From contig CAWBNG010000004.1 in assembly GCA_963790075.1 (NCBI GenBank), positions 1,357,268 to 1,421,267 on the forward strand: DNA of 64,000 nucleotides, written 5' to 3'. Below the pieces are notes generated by a model, which saw only the letters and a list, made by a program, of their open reading frames with translations, was not told where the DNA came from and did no database searches. The translations under genes and the position numbers were made by a program. Shown here in pieces: positions 25,530 to 34,662 of the stretch (position 1 is the stretch's first letter; the number at the start of each line of letters is the position of its first letter). Source of the stretch: CAYOUV01 sp963790075. GTDB taxonomy: Bacteria; Chloroflexota; Anaerolineae; Anaerolineales; Villigracilaceae.

Positions 25530-27209
25530 TCAGGGAGTACTATACAATTGAACCTGCCCTCCATAAAAATCGAGATTCTTGATTAATTTCATCTTCGACG
25601 CAAGCATTTGCGGGATTAGCCCCATTGGATCAGTATACGCGGTATGGCTGTATACCAGCCAGACTCTGTTATGTCCGCTTATCATTGAAACCAAACCAGG
25701 TATATCGCTTTCCGTCATCCTTGGTTCCAGAATGCCGCTATCAAACAGATCTAGAGGAATACCTTGTTTCTCTACCTGGATAAAATATAGCTCTTCATAC
25801 GGTTTAAAATAATAATCGAACGGGATTTCCACAAAGTTGGAGTTGAAGAGGACCAGATCATCCTTTTCAGCGAATCCTGCAACATATCGGGCAGCCGTGT
25901 TCCAATCTTCTTTTTGTGCGAAGCGATAATAATCGCCGTCGGAAAACAGGTAGTTTGTACCTAAAATCCCTACCATCAAGACCATCAGAAGGCGAAATCT
26001 TAATTGAGCGATGCCAGCCGCCAGTACCAGGAATAATGGGATCGTTGTCCAGATCAGAGTTCGATCGTAAAAAATAGGCCGGCGGATGCTCACGATCAGC
26101 TCACCCAGGAAAGGGGTAGCGAACAAGACAGCCAGAAAAAAGAACATCGAAAGTTTTTTCCGGAAATACACCAGCCCGAAACAAAGCATCGCGCACAGGA
26201 TCCACGTCATGACCTGGCTGATTTGACCGGGCGCAGATGCATTCAATAAGGCTCGAATCGTCTGGATCACGGTGTCCCAACCTGGTTTCGGAATCCAAAA
26301 CTCCTGATAGACTCGGTTGGCTTGCTTGATAAAGACAAGTATCCAGGGACTCCATATTATGAAGATGCCGATCTGGGCCTTTACCCAGTTCCCAAAAGAG
26401 GGAGCCTGGAAGGCGGGTGGGGACCCCGATTTCTTTATCCTTTGAAAAAGCATTAGGCCAAGAACGAAGATATTGGTGGCTAAAGGGAAAAGGATTGCCG
26501 TATTGTGAGTGAGCAGGGTCGCAGCCGAGAACACGATAAACGCAACCCAAGCCAGGTCAGTTTCAATGACCCGGACAGACAACCAACGATGGCGGGATAT
26601 CCAGGCTATCCATCCGATTTGATTGCGGGTATCAACCTTGTAGCTGAATTTCCCTTCAGCGTCCGGTTCGGCCAGCCCAGAGGCACGCCAGGCATGCAGA
26701 TATTCCCGAAATTGGCTGCCGATAGGTTTAACGGAGCGTGGATCCGTAAGCAGTCTAGCCAATGCATAGATCGCCACGGCTGCATTGAATGTCAGGAGGG
26801 TGTACATGCGCGTTTCCTGGGCGAAGTAGATGCTGAAGGGTGAAAGGGCTAGGAACGCTGACGCCGCCAACCCCATCACCGCACCAGACATGCGTTTACC
26901 GATCAGGTAAATTATTGGGATCGTTCCTGCGCCGAATATTGCGGAAAGCAGGCGGGAATAATAGGGTGCATCCCCATTGAGTGCGATCCAGTAATGAAAC
27001 AGTAGATAATAAAGAGGTGGGTTTTGGTCAATCTTGACGATCCAATGCAGCATATCGACAACACTGTGGTTAGCCAGCCATACGCTGAGTGTTTCATCCG
27101 ACCCCATCCCTTTATTACTGATCAGAAGAGCTCGAAAAAAGCCACCAATCAATGTAATGGAGATTGCCAACCAGGGTGCAACCTCTTCAAGTTCGATATC
27201 TTCGTTCAT
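25530..27209 (-). CDS. GT39/PMT-2-like membrane glycosyltransferase
   Basis: 559 residues. An N-terminal helix is followed by the loop SNKGMGSDETLSVWLANHS, with the acidic pair DE (about 37-38) expected of GT-C catalytic loops, and then DQNPPLYYLLFHYWI (about 62-76), the NPPLYY block of PF13231 (dolichyl-phosphate-mannose-protein mannosyltransferase-like). About ten helices follow, with a long cytoplasmic insertion (about 150-200) and a soluble C-terminal domain. It should transfer lipid-linked sugar outside the membrane. Single gene between the clpB remnant and the second tRNA-Arg fragment. Confidence 0.8.
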   Translation of the reverse strand: MNEDIELEEVAPWLAISITLIGGFFRALLISNKGMGSDETLSVWLANHSVVDMLHWIVKIDQNPPLYYLLFHYWIALNGDAPYYSRLLSAIFGAGTIPIIYLIGKRMSGAVMGLAASAFLALSPFSIYFAQETRMYTLLTFNAAVAIYALARLLTDPRSVKPIGSQFREYLHAWRASGLAEPDAEGKFSYKVDTRNQIGWIAWISRHRWLSVRVIETDLAWVAFIVFSAATLLTHNTAILFPLATNIFVLGLMLFQRIKKSGSPPAFQAPSFGNWVKAQIGIFIIWSPWILVFIKQANRVYQEFWIPKPGWDTVIQTIRALLNASAPGQISQVMTWILCAMLCFGLVYFRKKLSMFFFLAVLFATPFLGELIVSIRRPIFYDRTLIWTTIPLFLVLAAGIAQLRFRLLMVLMVGILGTNYLFSDGDYYRFAQKEDWNTAARYVAGFAEKDDLVLFNSNFVEIPFDYYFKPYEELYFIQVEKQGIPLDLFDSGILEPRMTESDIPGLVSMISGHNRVWLVYSHTAYTDPMGLIPQMLASKMKLIKNLDFYGGQVQLYSTP

Positions 27210-27623
27210 TGTCTTTAGGAATCATGTTATTCATGGTTTGTGCCCGAAAGCAGGCTGTTTTCCATGTTCGACCATGGTTTGCCCGAATAAATTGATCAGG
27301 TACAGATTTATATCGGTTTGTATTTATTAATGGCACCTTGACCAGTGGCGAGCTTATTAAAAGTGGGGAAGAGGATATTCTGAAGACTGTGTATCCGACA
27401 AGCAGATGATTTAGCCTTTCCTGACCAAGCAGCAATCATGATCCAGGAGAACAGCTCAGATAGGAGTAGCGAATCGAGCTTTTTCGGTATGTGTCCTCTT
27501 ACCGATATTATAATCATTTGTGATGTGTATCACATAGCATTTTGTGGGGATTGATGGATACCAAAAGAAGCATTCCCTTCTAGACCCCCTCTGAATTGAA
27601 GGGAATACCACTGGTTTTCGAAA
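27210..27623. other. Intergenic stretch with no gene recognised
   Basis: About 410 bp of moderately AT-rich sequence. Short frames lack ribosome-binding sites and domains. The promoter of the GT39-like gene should be at its left end. Confidence 0.5.
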
Positions 27624-27670
27624 TGCCCCCGGCGGGACTCGAACCCACAACCTACTGATTCGAAGTCAGT
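27624..27670 (-). other. 3' fragment of tRNA-Arg(TCG), candidate attachment site
   Basis: Minus-strand sequence gives a paired anticodon stem ACTGA/TCAGT around CTTCGAA (anticodon TCG), a T arm GTGGG..TTCGAGT..CCCGC and an acceptor end CGGGGGCA. The acceptor 5' strand and D arm are absent; instead an inverted repeat (GGGTCA 27671-27676 / TGACCC 27704-27709) follows. Both this and the 17569 copy are followed, about 70-110 bp away, by a CATATATAGTG block, as if both are ends of related elements. Confidence 0.75.
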
Positions 27671-27876
27671 GGGTCACTGTAACATATGTTCCATATGGTC
27701 CAATGACCCATATATATGTGCATCGAAATTCATCTTACCCCCATATATAGTGTATCCGCAAGAGCAAAAAATCCATAAAGACCATATGTTCTACACCAGT
27801 TGCAGTAAAATTGCAGTAAATTTTCAATCGTGAAACGGGGAAATCACAAAGAGAAAAAGCCGGTCGCTTGTGCTTA

Positions 27877-27913
27877 GGGCGATGATGAATAGCTCAGCTA
27901 TTCATCATCGCCC
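27877..27913. promoter_or_regulatory. 17-bp perfect palindrome upstream of parA
   Basis: Arms GGGCGATGATGAATAGC (27877-27893) and its complement (27897-27913) with a 3-base spacer, ending 33 bp before the parA start. There is no U tract for a + strand terminator. It could be a ParA/RHH operator or a centromere-like partition site. The sequence occurs once in the window. Confidence 0.6.
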
Positions 27914-27945
27914 GTTCCATTTCTATTTCATATAAGGAGAAAGCC

Positions 27946-28707
27946 ATGACGATCTTAACTATCGCCAACCAGAAGGGCGGCGTGGGCAAGACAACCACCG
28001 CCGTCACGATCGCCCATGGATTGGCCATCTCAGGCCGGCGAACACTGCTGGTAGACCTCGATCCACAGGGGCATGTCGCCCTGTCTCTTGGCATGCCCAA
28101 GGACCCCGGTTTCTACCGCCTGATCGTGAATGAAGAACCCATCGAAAAGATTGCCGTGCCCACCAGGGAAAACCTGGACATTATTCCGGGTGATAAACGA
28201 ACAGAAAAGGCCAAACGCGCCATTGTTATCTCGAACTTTCCAACCGAAACTATGACGCGCGCGCTCAAACAAACTGCATACGACGTGGTCATCCTCGACC
28301 TGGCGCCCTCGCTGGACGTGCTGCACGTTTCGGCTTTGATGGCCAGCGATTGGGTCCTGATTCCCACCAAGCTGGATGCCATGGCAGTAGACGGCGTCAA
28401 CGAGGTTCTGCGCTCGATGGCTGAGGTGGTCGCACGTGGCCATCGTTTGGGATACAGCATCCTGCCGACATTCTTCGAGCGGACCACGCGCGAGACGGTC
28501 GTGCAGTTTCAAGCCCTGGTCGAGACCTTTGGGCAGCGTGTCTGGCCGCCCATTCCGCAGGACACAAAAGCGCGTGAGGCTCCCGCATACGGCAAGAGTT
28601 TATGGGAGTACTGCCCTCGCTCCCCGGTGGTTGAGGGCTTCGGAGATGAACATTCGAGTGGATACGTCACCACGATGGCGCGATTGATGGAGGTGTTGAA
28701 TGGATGA
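27946..28707 (+). CDS. parA: ParA-family partition ATPase
   Basis: 253 residues; ATG preceded by AAGGAGAAAGCC. Deviant Walker A NQKGGVGKTTTAVTIAHGL (about 7-25) with the signature lysine, Walker A' DLDPQGHVALSLG (about 38-50), and Walker B VVILDLAPSLD (about 112-122) are complete. ParA proteins bind DNA non-specifically in the ATP form and move plasmids or integrative elements. The following gene overlaps its stop by 8 bp and is the likely centromere-binding partner. Such pairs mark plasmids and ICEs. Confidence 0.92.
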   Translation: MTILTIANQKGGVGKTTTAVTIAHGLAISGRRTLLVDLDPQGHVALSLGMPKDPGFYRLIVNEEPIEKIAVPTRENLDIIPGDKRTEKAKRAIVISNFPTETMTRALKQTAYDVVILDLAPSLDVLHVSALMASDWVLIPTKLDAMAVDGVNEVLRSMAEVVARGHRLGYSILPTFFERTTRETVVQFQALVETFGQRVWPPIPQDTKAREAPAYGKSLWEYCPRSPVVEGFGDEHSSGYVTTMARLMEVLNG

Positions 28708-29050
28708 CTTGAAACGACGGCAAGCTGTCGACCCGGCAGTGGCCGATCTGCTCTCCGACATGGATCGCAAGAAACGCCTGTCGAGTCTCCCCAAGACAAT
28801 GCAGAAGAAAGCGCGCAGGGACGCAGCCCGTCACAAAATCGGGCTGGACTTTCCACCCGCTCTGCATGAAGAGTTACGGCAAATCGCTGACCGGGAGAAG
28901 ATCTCGATCTCCAGCCTGGCGGCATTTTTTGTGCGGCGCGGATTGGACGCGTATGGGGCTGGCCGGGTTGATCTGGAGCCTTATCTGCGCCTCTCGCGCA
29001 GCCCGCGCTTCGAGTTCGTGATTGACTTGGAGAAAAACCAGGATTCATGA
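28700..29050 (+). CDS. RHH-like DNA-binding partition partner
   Basis: 116 residues overlapping parA. The N-terminal half is basic (DRKKRLSSLPKTMQKKARRDAARHK). After it, IGLDFPPALHEELRQIADREKISISSLAAFFVRRGL (about 56-91) has the strand-helix-helix pattern of ribbon-helix-helix proteins such as ParG/Omega-type or CopG. It should bind the parS site and stimulate ParA, and may repress its own operon. The repeats just downstream (29064-29138) are a candidate binding site. The family match is by pattern, not by a diagnostic motif. Confidence 0.65.
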   Translation: MDDLKRRQAVDPAVADLLSDMDRKKRLSSLPKTMQKKARRDAARHKIGLDFPPALHEELRQIADREKISISSLAAFFVRRGLDAYGAGRVDLEPYLRLSRSPRFEFVIDLEKNQDS

Positions 29051-29063
29051 AGGCAACGCCAGC

Positions 29064-29138
29064 CTTATACGGTAGCCTAAAGGGTAGCCTATACGGTAGC
29101 CTATACGGAACCCTAAAAGGGTAGCCTATACGGTAGCG
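29064..29138. repeat. Tandem direct repeats (TATACGGTAGCC-type), candidate parS or iterons
   Basis: Six imperfect 12-13 bp units in a row: TTATACGGTAGCC, TAAAGGGTAGCC, TATACGGTAGCC, TATACGGAACCC, TAAAAGGGTAGCC, TATACGGTAGCG. They lie 14 bp downstream of the parA operon and about 100 bp before the initiator gene. The position and period fit a partition site or replication iterons. Confidence 0.8.
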
Positions 29139-29150
29139 TTTGCTTCAACA

Positions 29151-29216
29151 GGAAGGCCCAGGAGCGCGTTGGGATCGCTAAATGGGCTGCTGGTCTTGAC
29201 CCAACCCGGGCCTTCC
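29151..29216. repeat. Long interrupted inverted repeat before the initiator gene
   Basis: Outer arms GGAAGGCCC (29151-29159) and GGGCCTTCC (29208-29216), inner arms GTTGGG (29168-29173) and CCCAAC (29200-29205). It ends 25 bp before the initiator start. It could be a parA terminator, an attenuator or part of an origin; no U tract follows. Confidence 0.6.
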
Positions 29217-29241
29217 TTCACGGTCGCTTTGGAGAACTAGC

Positions 29242-31200
29242 ATGGATTTCACCCGAGCATGGCAAATAGCACTTGGTCAGCTCCAAATGGAGGTGCCCAA
29301 GGCCAGCTTCGACACCTGGGTCAGGGACACGCGTGCCCTGTCTTTTGAGAATGGCGTCTTGACTGTCGGGGCGCGCAACGCCTACGCACGCGACTGGTTG
29401 GAAAGCCGCCTGACCAGCACGGTCTCGCGTTTGCTGGTCGGCATTCTCAATGCGCAAGTGAGGGTGCAATTCGTAGTCAATGACGAGAGTGACCAGGAAC
29501 GCGATGAACAAGCGGACAGTGAGCCAGGCGGTTTTACTGCCGAGCCCGTGGACCTCACCCGCTATCGGGACGAGGTGCATCCCGACCGGATCGTCTTGCT
29601 GGATGCCTACTGCCTGCGGCTGCTGGAGCAGGGCGACATGACAGCCAAACAAATGTCGCTGTGGGTCGGTTTCCGCCAGGCGGTCTGGCACCAGTGGAAG
29701 ACCGGTCAGGGAACCGTCCGCAACATCCCGCACTGGCGGGTGATGGAATTCGCCATGATGAGCCGCGCCTCTTATTTTCGGGAACTATCGGGCAAGACTT
29801 TCCTGGCTGGCGGCCACGTTGAACTGGTCCCGGAACCGGCACCGGTTCAATACCGAAGTACGGACCGCCGCATGGACAACGCCAATCGCTACCGGGTCCG
29901 GATGGCGCCCCGTCTGACGCGCCACGACTGCACTGCTTATCGAGCAGATCTTGAGAGCCGAAGCCAGCCTGGCGAAGACTCAGGAAGAAGCTGAGAAGGC
30001 TGTGCTCGCTGCCCTGAAGAGACCTGGCTGAACGTGACGTAGCGGATTGGATCAACCAGGAGGTGAAAACCGGCAAGGCCTGGCCCCGGTCCGTGCAAGA
30101 GATCGTTCGCAGAGTGCTCAGCCTAAAGGGCGACCTGTCCGAAGAATTCCAGCAAGCCTGTGAAAAGGTCTACGACCGGATCGTTGGCTCTTTCGGCAAA
30201 GTCTCGATCACGCATTATTTCCTGCGCGTGGTCGCGCCAACCCTAGGCTTCAGTCACGCCCAGGCCTGGGCCATTATCACGCTGCGCGATCGCTGCTGGT
30301 ATGACCATCAGAGCCAGACCCAGAAAGAGTTCGCGATCGTGCGCGGTGGTCTCGATACCCTGGCGAGGTGGGTGGGCGCATCGCTGAAATCTGTTACGCG
30401 CTGGTTGGAGCAGCCCGAGTTCTCCGCCTTCGTGCGCCTGGCCGATATGGAGAAACTCGAATCTGCCGGACGAGTGGATCGCCTCGGGCACAAAGGTCTT
30501 CCTGGTCTACCAGCAGGAACCGCTCTTGAGTGAATTGTCTAATGAGCAAGAAATTGGGACAAAACGAGACTCTATTGCGGACAAAGTGAGACCCTATTTC
30601 GATCAAGATGAGACTCTATCTCTGACAAAACGAGACTCGATCCTGGACAAAATGAGACTGTATCTTGGACAGAGTGAGACTCGTTTAAATAACCTCATTA
30701 AACCGCTTTTAAACCTCAAACAACCTCATCAAGCCACCACCCGCAGCGCAAGCGCATTGCGAATTGGAGACGGTTTGGAAAAAGCGGTGGCGGTGGATTT
30801 TTCTTCCTGGGACGTTAACCGGATTCTCGAGATCAATCACGTGCACCCTAAGCTGCGGAAGAAACTAACCGGGGTCGACGCACACTGGCTGCTCTCCTGG
30901 CTGTTGTATGCCATGAGCCAGGCCGGGCGGGGAATCGAGCAGCCGCTGAACTACGCCCTCGACCGGCTTTCCAGGACCCCTGGCAAAGGCGTTGGTGGAG
31001 CCTACGACGCCTTTGCAAATCTGCCACCGGCAGAACTGATCGACCTGATCCTGGAACGCGCCCGGGATAGGGAGTGGAATGAGATCATGGGAAGAGGGAC
31101 CAGCCGTCCGCGCTTGCTGTTGCCGATCCTGTTGGGCGAGGATGCGCTGAAGGCAAGCGAATATACCTCGTTTGATCAACGGAACGACATTTTGTCGTAA
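29242..31200 (+). pseudogene. DnaA_N-type replication initiator-like gene, with three apparent +1 frameshifts
   Basis: The start ATG 29242 opens a DnaA N-terminal domain (FTRAWQIALGQLQMEVPKASFDTWVRDTRALSFENG, about 3-40), a common first domain of plasmid/ICE initiators. The reading frame then moves by +1 near 29933 (into ..LIEQILRAEASLAKTQEEAE), again near 30018 (into RDLAERDVADWINQEV) and near 30457 (into LPDEWIASGTKVFLVYQQ), returning to the first frame and ending at 31200. The middle has an HTH (LARWVGASLKSVTRWLE). The last part holds the iteron-like array and a helical domain. Possibly two genes; three indels could be decay or assembly error. Confidence 0.72.
30558..30690. repeat. Six 22-bp iteron-like direct repeats inside the initiator gene
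   Basis: Units start at 30558, 30580, 30601, 30624, 30646 and 30668, a period of 21-23 bp. The consensus core is GACAAAAYGAGACTCTAT. As 22 is not a multiple of 3, each unit is read in a different frame and the protein only repeats every 66 bp (TKRDSI). The conservation is therefore at DNA level. Two-helical-turn spacing is typical of iterons bound by a plasmid initiator. Confidence 0.82.
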
Positions 31201-31213
31201 GGAGTGGGAACAC

Positions 31214-31925
31214 ATGAACCGCGTATTTTTGGTTGGCAATATCACCGGTGATATTTACTTTGACCATTTGCTCATCAAAGGCGTCGAACGCCCGTTCCTG
31301 CGGCTGATCCTGATGGCCAGCCGCCCCAGGGTGATCAGCGGGATGCGCATCACCTTGTGGGATGAAAAAGCGGAATTGTACTTCCCCTACCTCCAGCGGG
31401 GGTCGGAGATCGCGGTCCTGGGCTTTCTGCAGAGTCGCCAGTTCAAAGGAAAATTGGTGCATGAAATCGAGGCGGCGGACCTGCTCCTGCTGCGCCGCAT
31501 CAACTGGGAACAGGGAGAGAGCGAACGTCATCCGGCACAACCTCACGCTGCCGTCTGGCTCAGAGAACAACGTCTTTATCGTCGGCAATGTGGCAGACGA
31601 TATCTACTACGACCGTTTCAGGTCCACCGACGGAGAGTCGGACTACGCTTTCCTGCGGCTGATGCTGGTCAACGACAAATACCTCAATGGGCTGCGGGTC
31701 GTGGTTCGCGGTTCGCTGGCCGAACTGTCTTATCCCTACCTGCAGGCGGGGTCGAAGATCGCGGTGGACGGGCACATCCAAACCCGTTATCGGGAATCCG
31801 GGAGAAAGGTCGTGGAAGTAACGGCTGAACACCTTTCGTTCCTGGAGAACATTGATTGGGAGGCCGGGGAGGCAGCCCAACGCACCGGGAGGATTCTGGC
31901 GCCTGAACAGGAGGCTCCTGCGTGA
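31214..31925 (+). pseudogene. Tandem OB-fold, SSB-like protein(s), frameshift between the two halves
   Basis: The first half from ATG 31214 gives MNRVFLVGNITGDIYFDHLL.. and ends in RRINWEQGES. The second half, in a frame shifted +1 near 31535, gives ENNVFIVGNVADDIYYDRFR.. and ends in LENIDWEAGEA. The two halves are clearly related, each with the NxVFxVGN first strand of single-stranded DNA-binding proteins. Either one fused double-OB protein is broken by an indel, or two genes overlap and the second uses an unusual start (no ATG, GTG or TTG is suitably placed). As read, the first frame continues to 31828 with meaningless sequence. They fit the replication module. Confidence 0.7.
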
Positions 31926-32440
31926 GCCTCGAACTGGAAGTCTCCAGGAGTTTTGTGCGCAGCACCCTCATGGTTCTGGCTGTGATCGGCTTGACAGTTA
32001 TTGGTTATTACTCCTCGCCCCAATCCGAGAACCATCAGCCGCTGCTGCTTTCTCCAAGCCTGGCCAGGATCCTTCGGTATCAGGGTTTGGCACAGAAATG
32101 GATTTCACAATTGCAGCAGATCGATGCAGACCTGGCTGGCCTGCTGGATCAAAACGAGACCGACCTGTTTACCCAGGACCAACAGGTGAGCCGCGTTTAT
32201 GGCTGGCTGGCGGCGCTGCAAGTGGAGATGGACGGTACCGAAGTGCCGCCAACCCTGGAGACTCTGCATCAGCAGTTCACCCAGACCGTTAGCGCGTATC
32301 TGGAGGCTACCCGGTCGATCGCACAGTGGATCAGCGAGCCGACCCAGGCCAATCACTCCGCGGCGATCACGGCTCTAACAACGGCCTCACAATCCTTCCA
32401 GCACATCCGACAAAATCCCTGGCTGCAGGTTGGACCATGA
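31922..32440 (+). CDS. Single-helix membrane-anchored protein, unknown
   Basis: 172 residues, GTG start overlapping the previous stop by 4 bp. One membrane helix at about 14-30 (LMVLAVIGLTVIGYY) and then a helical outer or inner domain of ~140 residues rich in Gln, Leu and Thr (AQKWISQLQQIDADLAGLL). No known domain. Tightly packed with neighbours on both sides (ATGA overlap downstream), so it is part of the element's operon. Similar anchored helical proteins occur in conjugative modules, but I see no specific evidence. Confidence 0.6.
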   Translation: MSLELEVSRSFVRSTLMVLAVIGLTVIGYYSSPQSENHQPLLLSPSLARILRYQGLAQKWISQLQQIDADLAGLLDQNETDLFTQDQQVSRVYGWLAALQVEMDGTEVPPTLETLHQQFTQTVSAYLEATRSIAQWISEPTQANHSAAITALTTASQSFQHIRQNPWLQVGP

Positions 32441-33634
32441 ATGTTCGCAACGTCACCGTCCGTCAATTGCAGGACAGCATCGAAGCCCATCGCAACCTCC
32501 TGGCGAGTGCTACCAGGAGAGCTGAGGGGGCGCAGCAGCAATTGATCCGAATCGGCCTTGAGTTCTGCAGCGGTCAATTCGACCAACTGCAAAAGAGCGG
32601 CACGATCCTGGAGCAGGCATCACCGGAGACGCTGGGGACGCTCATCATCAGCACGTTCAAGTCGAATTCTATCGGCCCAATCTCTTCAAGAGGTGAACTG
32701 GCCGGAACGCCTCGGTGAGCTCAGCAAAAAGATTGAAGCGTTACAGAAGGAAGTGGACATGCAAACGCAACGGGCGAACTTAGCGGAAGACAGAGTTCTG
32801 CGGCTGGAGAAACAGGCTTCCTCTTTAGACCAGAGTCTGGCTCACGAACGAAAGAAGAGACAAGATCTGCCCACAATGAAAAGTCCTGAACCGGCAGCCG
32901 GTCATTATGAAGAATGGTTTGAACTGTGGACGAAAAAGAAGGGCTTTGAACGGGACAAACAAATCGTGTTGCTGATTGGCCAAACGGGCTATTCGCGCCT
33001 GTCTGAGGTCCAGCAGTCCCTCGTCCGGAAAGGCATTCTTGCGGAGCGAACCGCCTATCGCGGTATCCAGGCTTGCCATGAAGAAGAGCTGATCGAGCGC
33101 CGGGGTGGTGTGTCAGTCCAGGGACGTCCGACCGATCTGGTGCTGCTTACCGATAAGGGCAAGTGGGTCTATACCAGGCTATCAGGTGAATCCCCGGCAC
33201 CGGGAGAATACGAAGCGCTCTTGAAGGCGCACAAATCCAACCGGCATACGACCATGATCTTGAAGACGGCGGATTATCTCTCGGCGCTGGGGTTTGAAGT
33301 CGAGCGCGAGCCCCTGCAGATCAAGCTTGGAGAGAACCGCTATTCCCAGCCGGACCTGGTTGCCAGGAAAAACGGCGAAGTATTCTATATCGAAGTGGAG
33401 AGCGGCGAGCGCGCCGATCGGGCTTCCCAGCTTCACAAGTGGGAAAATGCCTACCTGGCCGGTGCCGGACGGATCTGTGTGGTCACCCCGCGGCTGGGCG
33501 TGATGAACACAATTCAAGGCAAGATCGTGCAATGGGCCACCGAGAACGGCAAAAAGCCCGAACTTTATCTGACCCACCTGAATGCGCTGAAATCCTGCCA
33601 GCCGGGAGAAAGCCCCTGGGTACGTATTCGCTGA
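32437..33634 (+). pseudogene. Coiled-coil + winged-helix + PD-(D/E)XK nuclease-like protein, one frameshift
   Basis: The gene opens at ATG 32437 (ATGA overlap) with a helical domain (RQLQDSIEAHRNLLASATRR). After a +1 shift between about 32665 and 32690 the second frame gives a coiled coil (LSKKIEALQKEVDMQTQRA), a winged helix (VLLIGQTGYSRLSEVQQSLVRKGILAE) and a C-terminal domain with YSQPDLVARKNGEVFYIEVESG, the PD..ExE core of the restriction-endonuclease fold. The C-terminal layout resembles replication-relaxation/mobilisation proteins of Gram-positive elements. An accessory nuclease or relaxosome role is possible. About 400 residues when joined. Confidence 0.7.
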
Positions 33635-33677
33635 GGAAATGTCATAAACAGGAAAGTCTTCCGTCAAGGAGCTAAAA

Positions 33678-33806
33678 ATGGCTGACAAAAACCTTTTCCA
33701 ACTGTCAAACAGGTTCCTTTCTTCTGGCACATGGCTGCAAGATCACTGTCCGAAACCCCGGCCAACTGACGAAAAGTACGAGTACCGTTTTAAGTCGAGT
33801 TCCTGA
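33678..33806 (+). CDS. Possible 42-residue small protein
   Basis: ATG 33678 follows AAGGAGCTAAAA at good spacing; stop TGA 33804. The product, MADKNLFQLSNRFLSSGTW.., is hydrophilic with a basic, Pro-rich end and no known domain. The Shine-Dalgarno is the main support. It may be the last gene of the element operon. Confidence 0.4.
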   Translation: MADKNLFQLSNRFLSSGTWLQDHCPKPRPTDEKYEYRFKSSS

Positions 33807-33893
33807 CAGATCTGAGCCCCTGTGGAAATTTGGTTCTGCGAAGCTCAAATCTTCGCATGGGTATATGAAATCTATATTCGGGAGGCATATGCT

Positions 33894-34397
33894 ATGAAAC
33901 CTATCGGTATCTTTGTCATCAAGGCTTTTACAATTGTGATCAGGGTGGTATTCGTCGGTGCCATCTTGATGGTGTCAATTTCTTTGGCCTACTTAATCTG
34001 GAGAGCCAGCCAGCCTATGGAAATGCCACAATTCAATGATTTGAGTTATTACCAGCTCGTCAAGGAACGGCGTCAGGCTTACATCGACTTAGCCCAGCAT
34101 TATCAAGCCAGTAATCCTGGCCAAGTAATTCATTACGAGGACTGTTTTCTCCCAGAATTGGGTGTTCAAATTATCGTGGCCCTTCCCACTGCTGGTTTCT
34201 ACGTGTTAGCTGGCATGTATCCTGACTTACAAAAGTATATAAATCCACGAGACATCCAGAATGGATTGATGCCGGAACATGCCACCTGGTCCGGATTTCT
34301 TCCTGCCTGGTGGAGCACCTTTGAAAAATTCGTCTGGGGAATGGTAATCCATGCTCCGCATGGCCCCGTTCCGTATTGCCGGATTTCTCTGCCATGA
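33894..34397 (+). CDS. Membrane protein of unknown function
   Basis: 167 residues from ATG 33894; GGGAGG lies 8 bp upstream, and upstream starts (33822) lack this. One strong helix near the N-terminus (about 5-38, FVIKAFTIVIRVVFVGAILMVS), a soluble middle with NDLSYYQLVKERRQAYIDLAQHYQ, and a possible short hydrophobic stretch (VQIIVALPTAGFYVLAG). I recognise no family. It lies alone between the replication module and the integron; about 265 bp after it contain nothing I can identify. Confidence 0.55.
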   Translation: MKPIGIFVIKAFTIVIRVVFVGAILMVSISLAYLIWRASQPMEMPQFNDLSYYQLVKERRQAYIDLAQHYQASNPGQVIHYEDCFLPELGVQIIVALPTAGFYVLAGMYPDLQKYINPRDIQNGLMPEHATWSGFLPAWWSTFEKFVWGMVIHAPHGPVPYCRISLP

Positions 34398-34662
34398 ATA
34401 TCTAAAGTACACAAAGATTCCGTCTTTACCATGTCCTAGCATTGTTTGATAAAGAACACGGGATTGAAGCTTAAGGTGGTTAATATTGACGAAAGGTGGA
34501 TGTCTATAGCGTACGACTTGGTGTAGCGTCTGGTATCGCACAATTATGCAGACTGTTAAAAAAAGACTTATAAACTCTCAATAATTCCCAAAATTCAGAG
34601 TGGCGATTATAAAAAGTGGAAGATTATTACAAGACAATCCAGTTGTGTCTTGATTTGGAGTA

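Noticed and set aside
30558..30690. Protein-level repeat (TKRDSI units) or CRISPR array
   Set aside because: The DNA period is 22 bp without spacers of constant length, which excludes CRISPR; the protein repeats only every third unit, so the repeat is at DNA level.
29242..31200. Programmed +1 frameshifting in the initiator
   Set aside because: Three separate shifts with no common slippery sequence and similar breaks in unrelated genes make mutations or assembly indels more likely.
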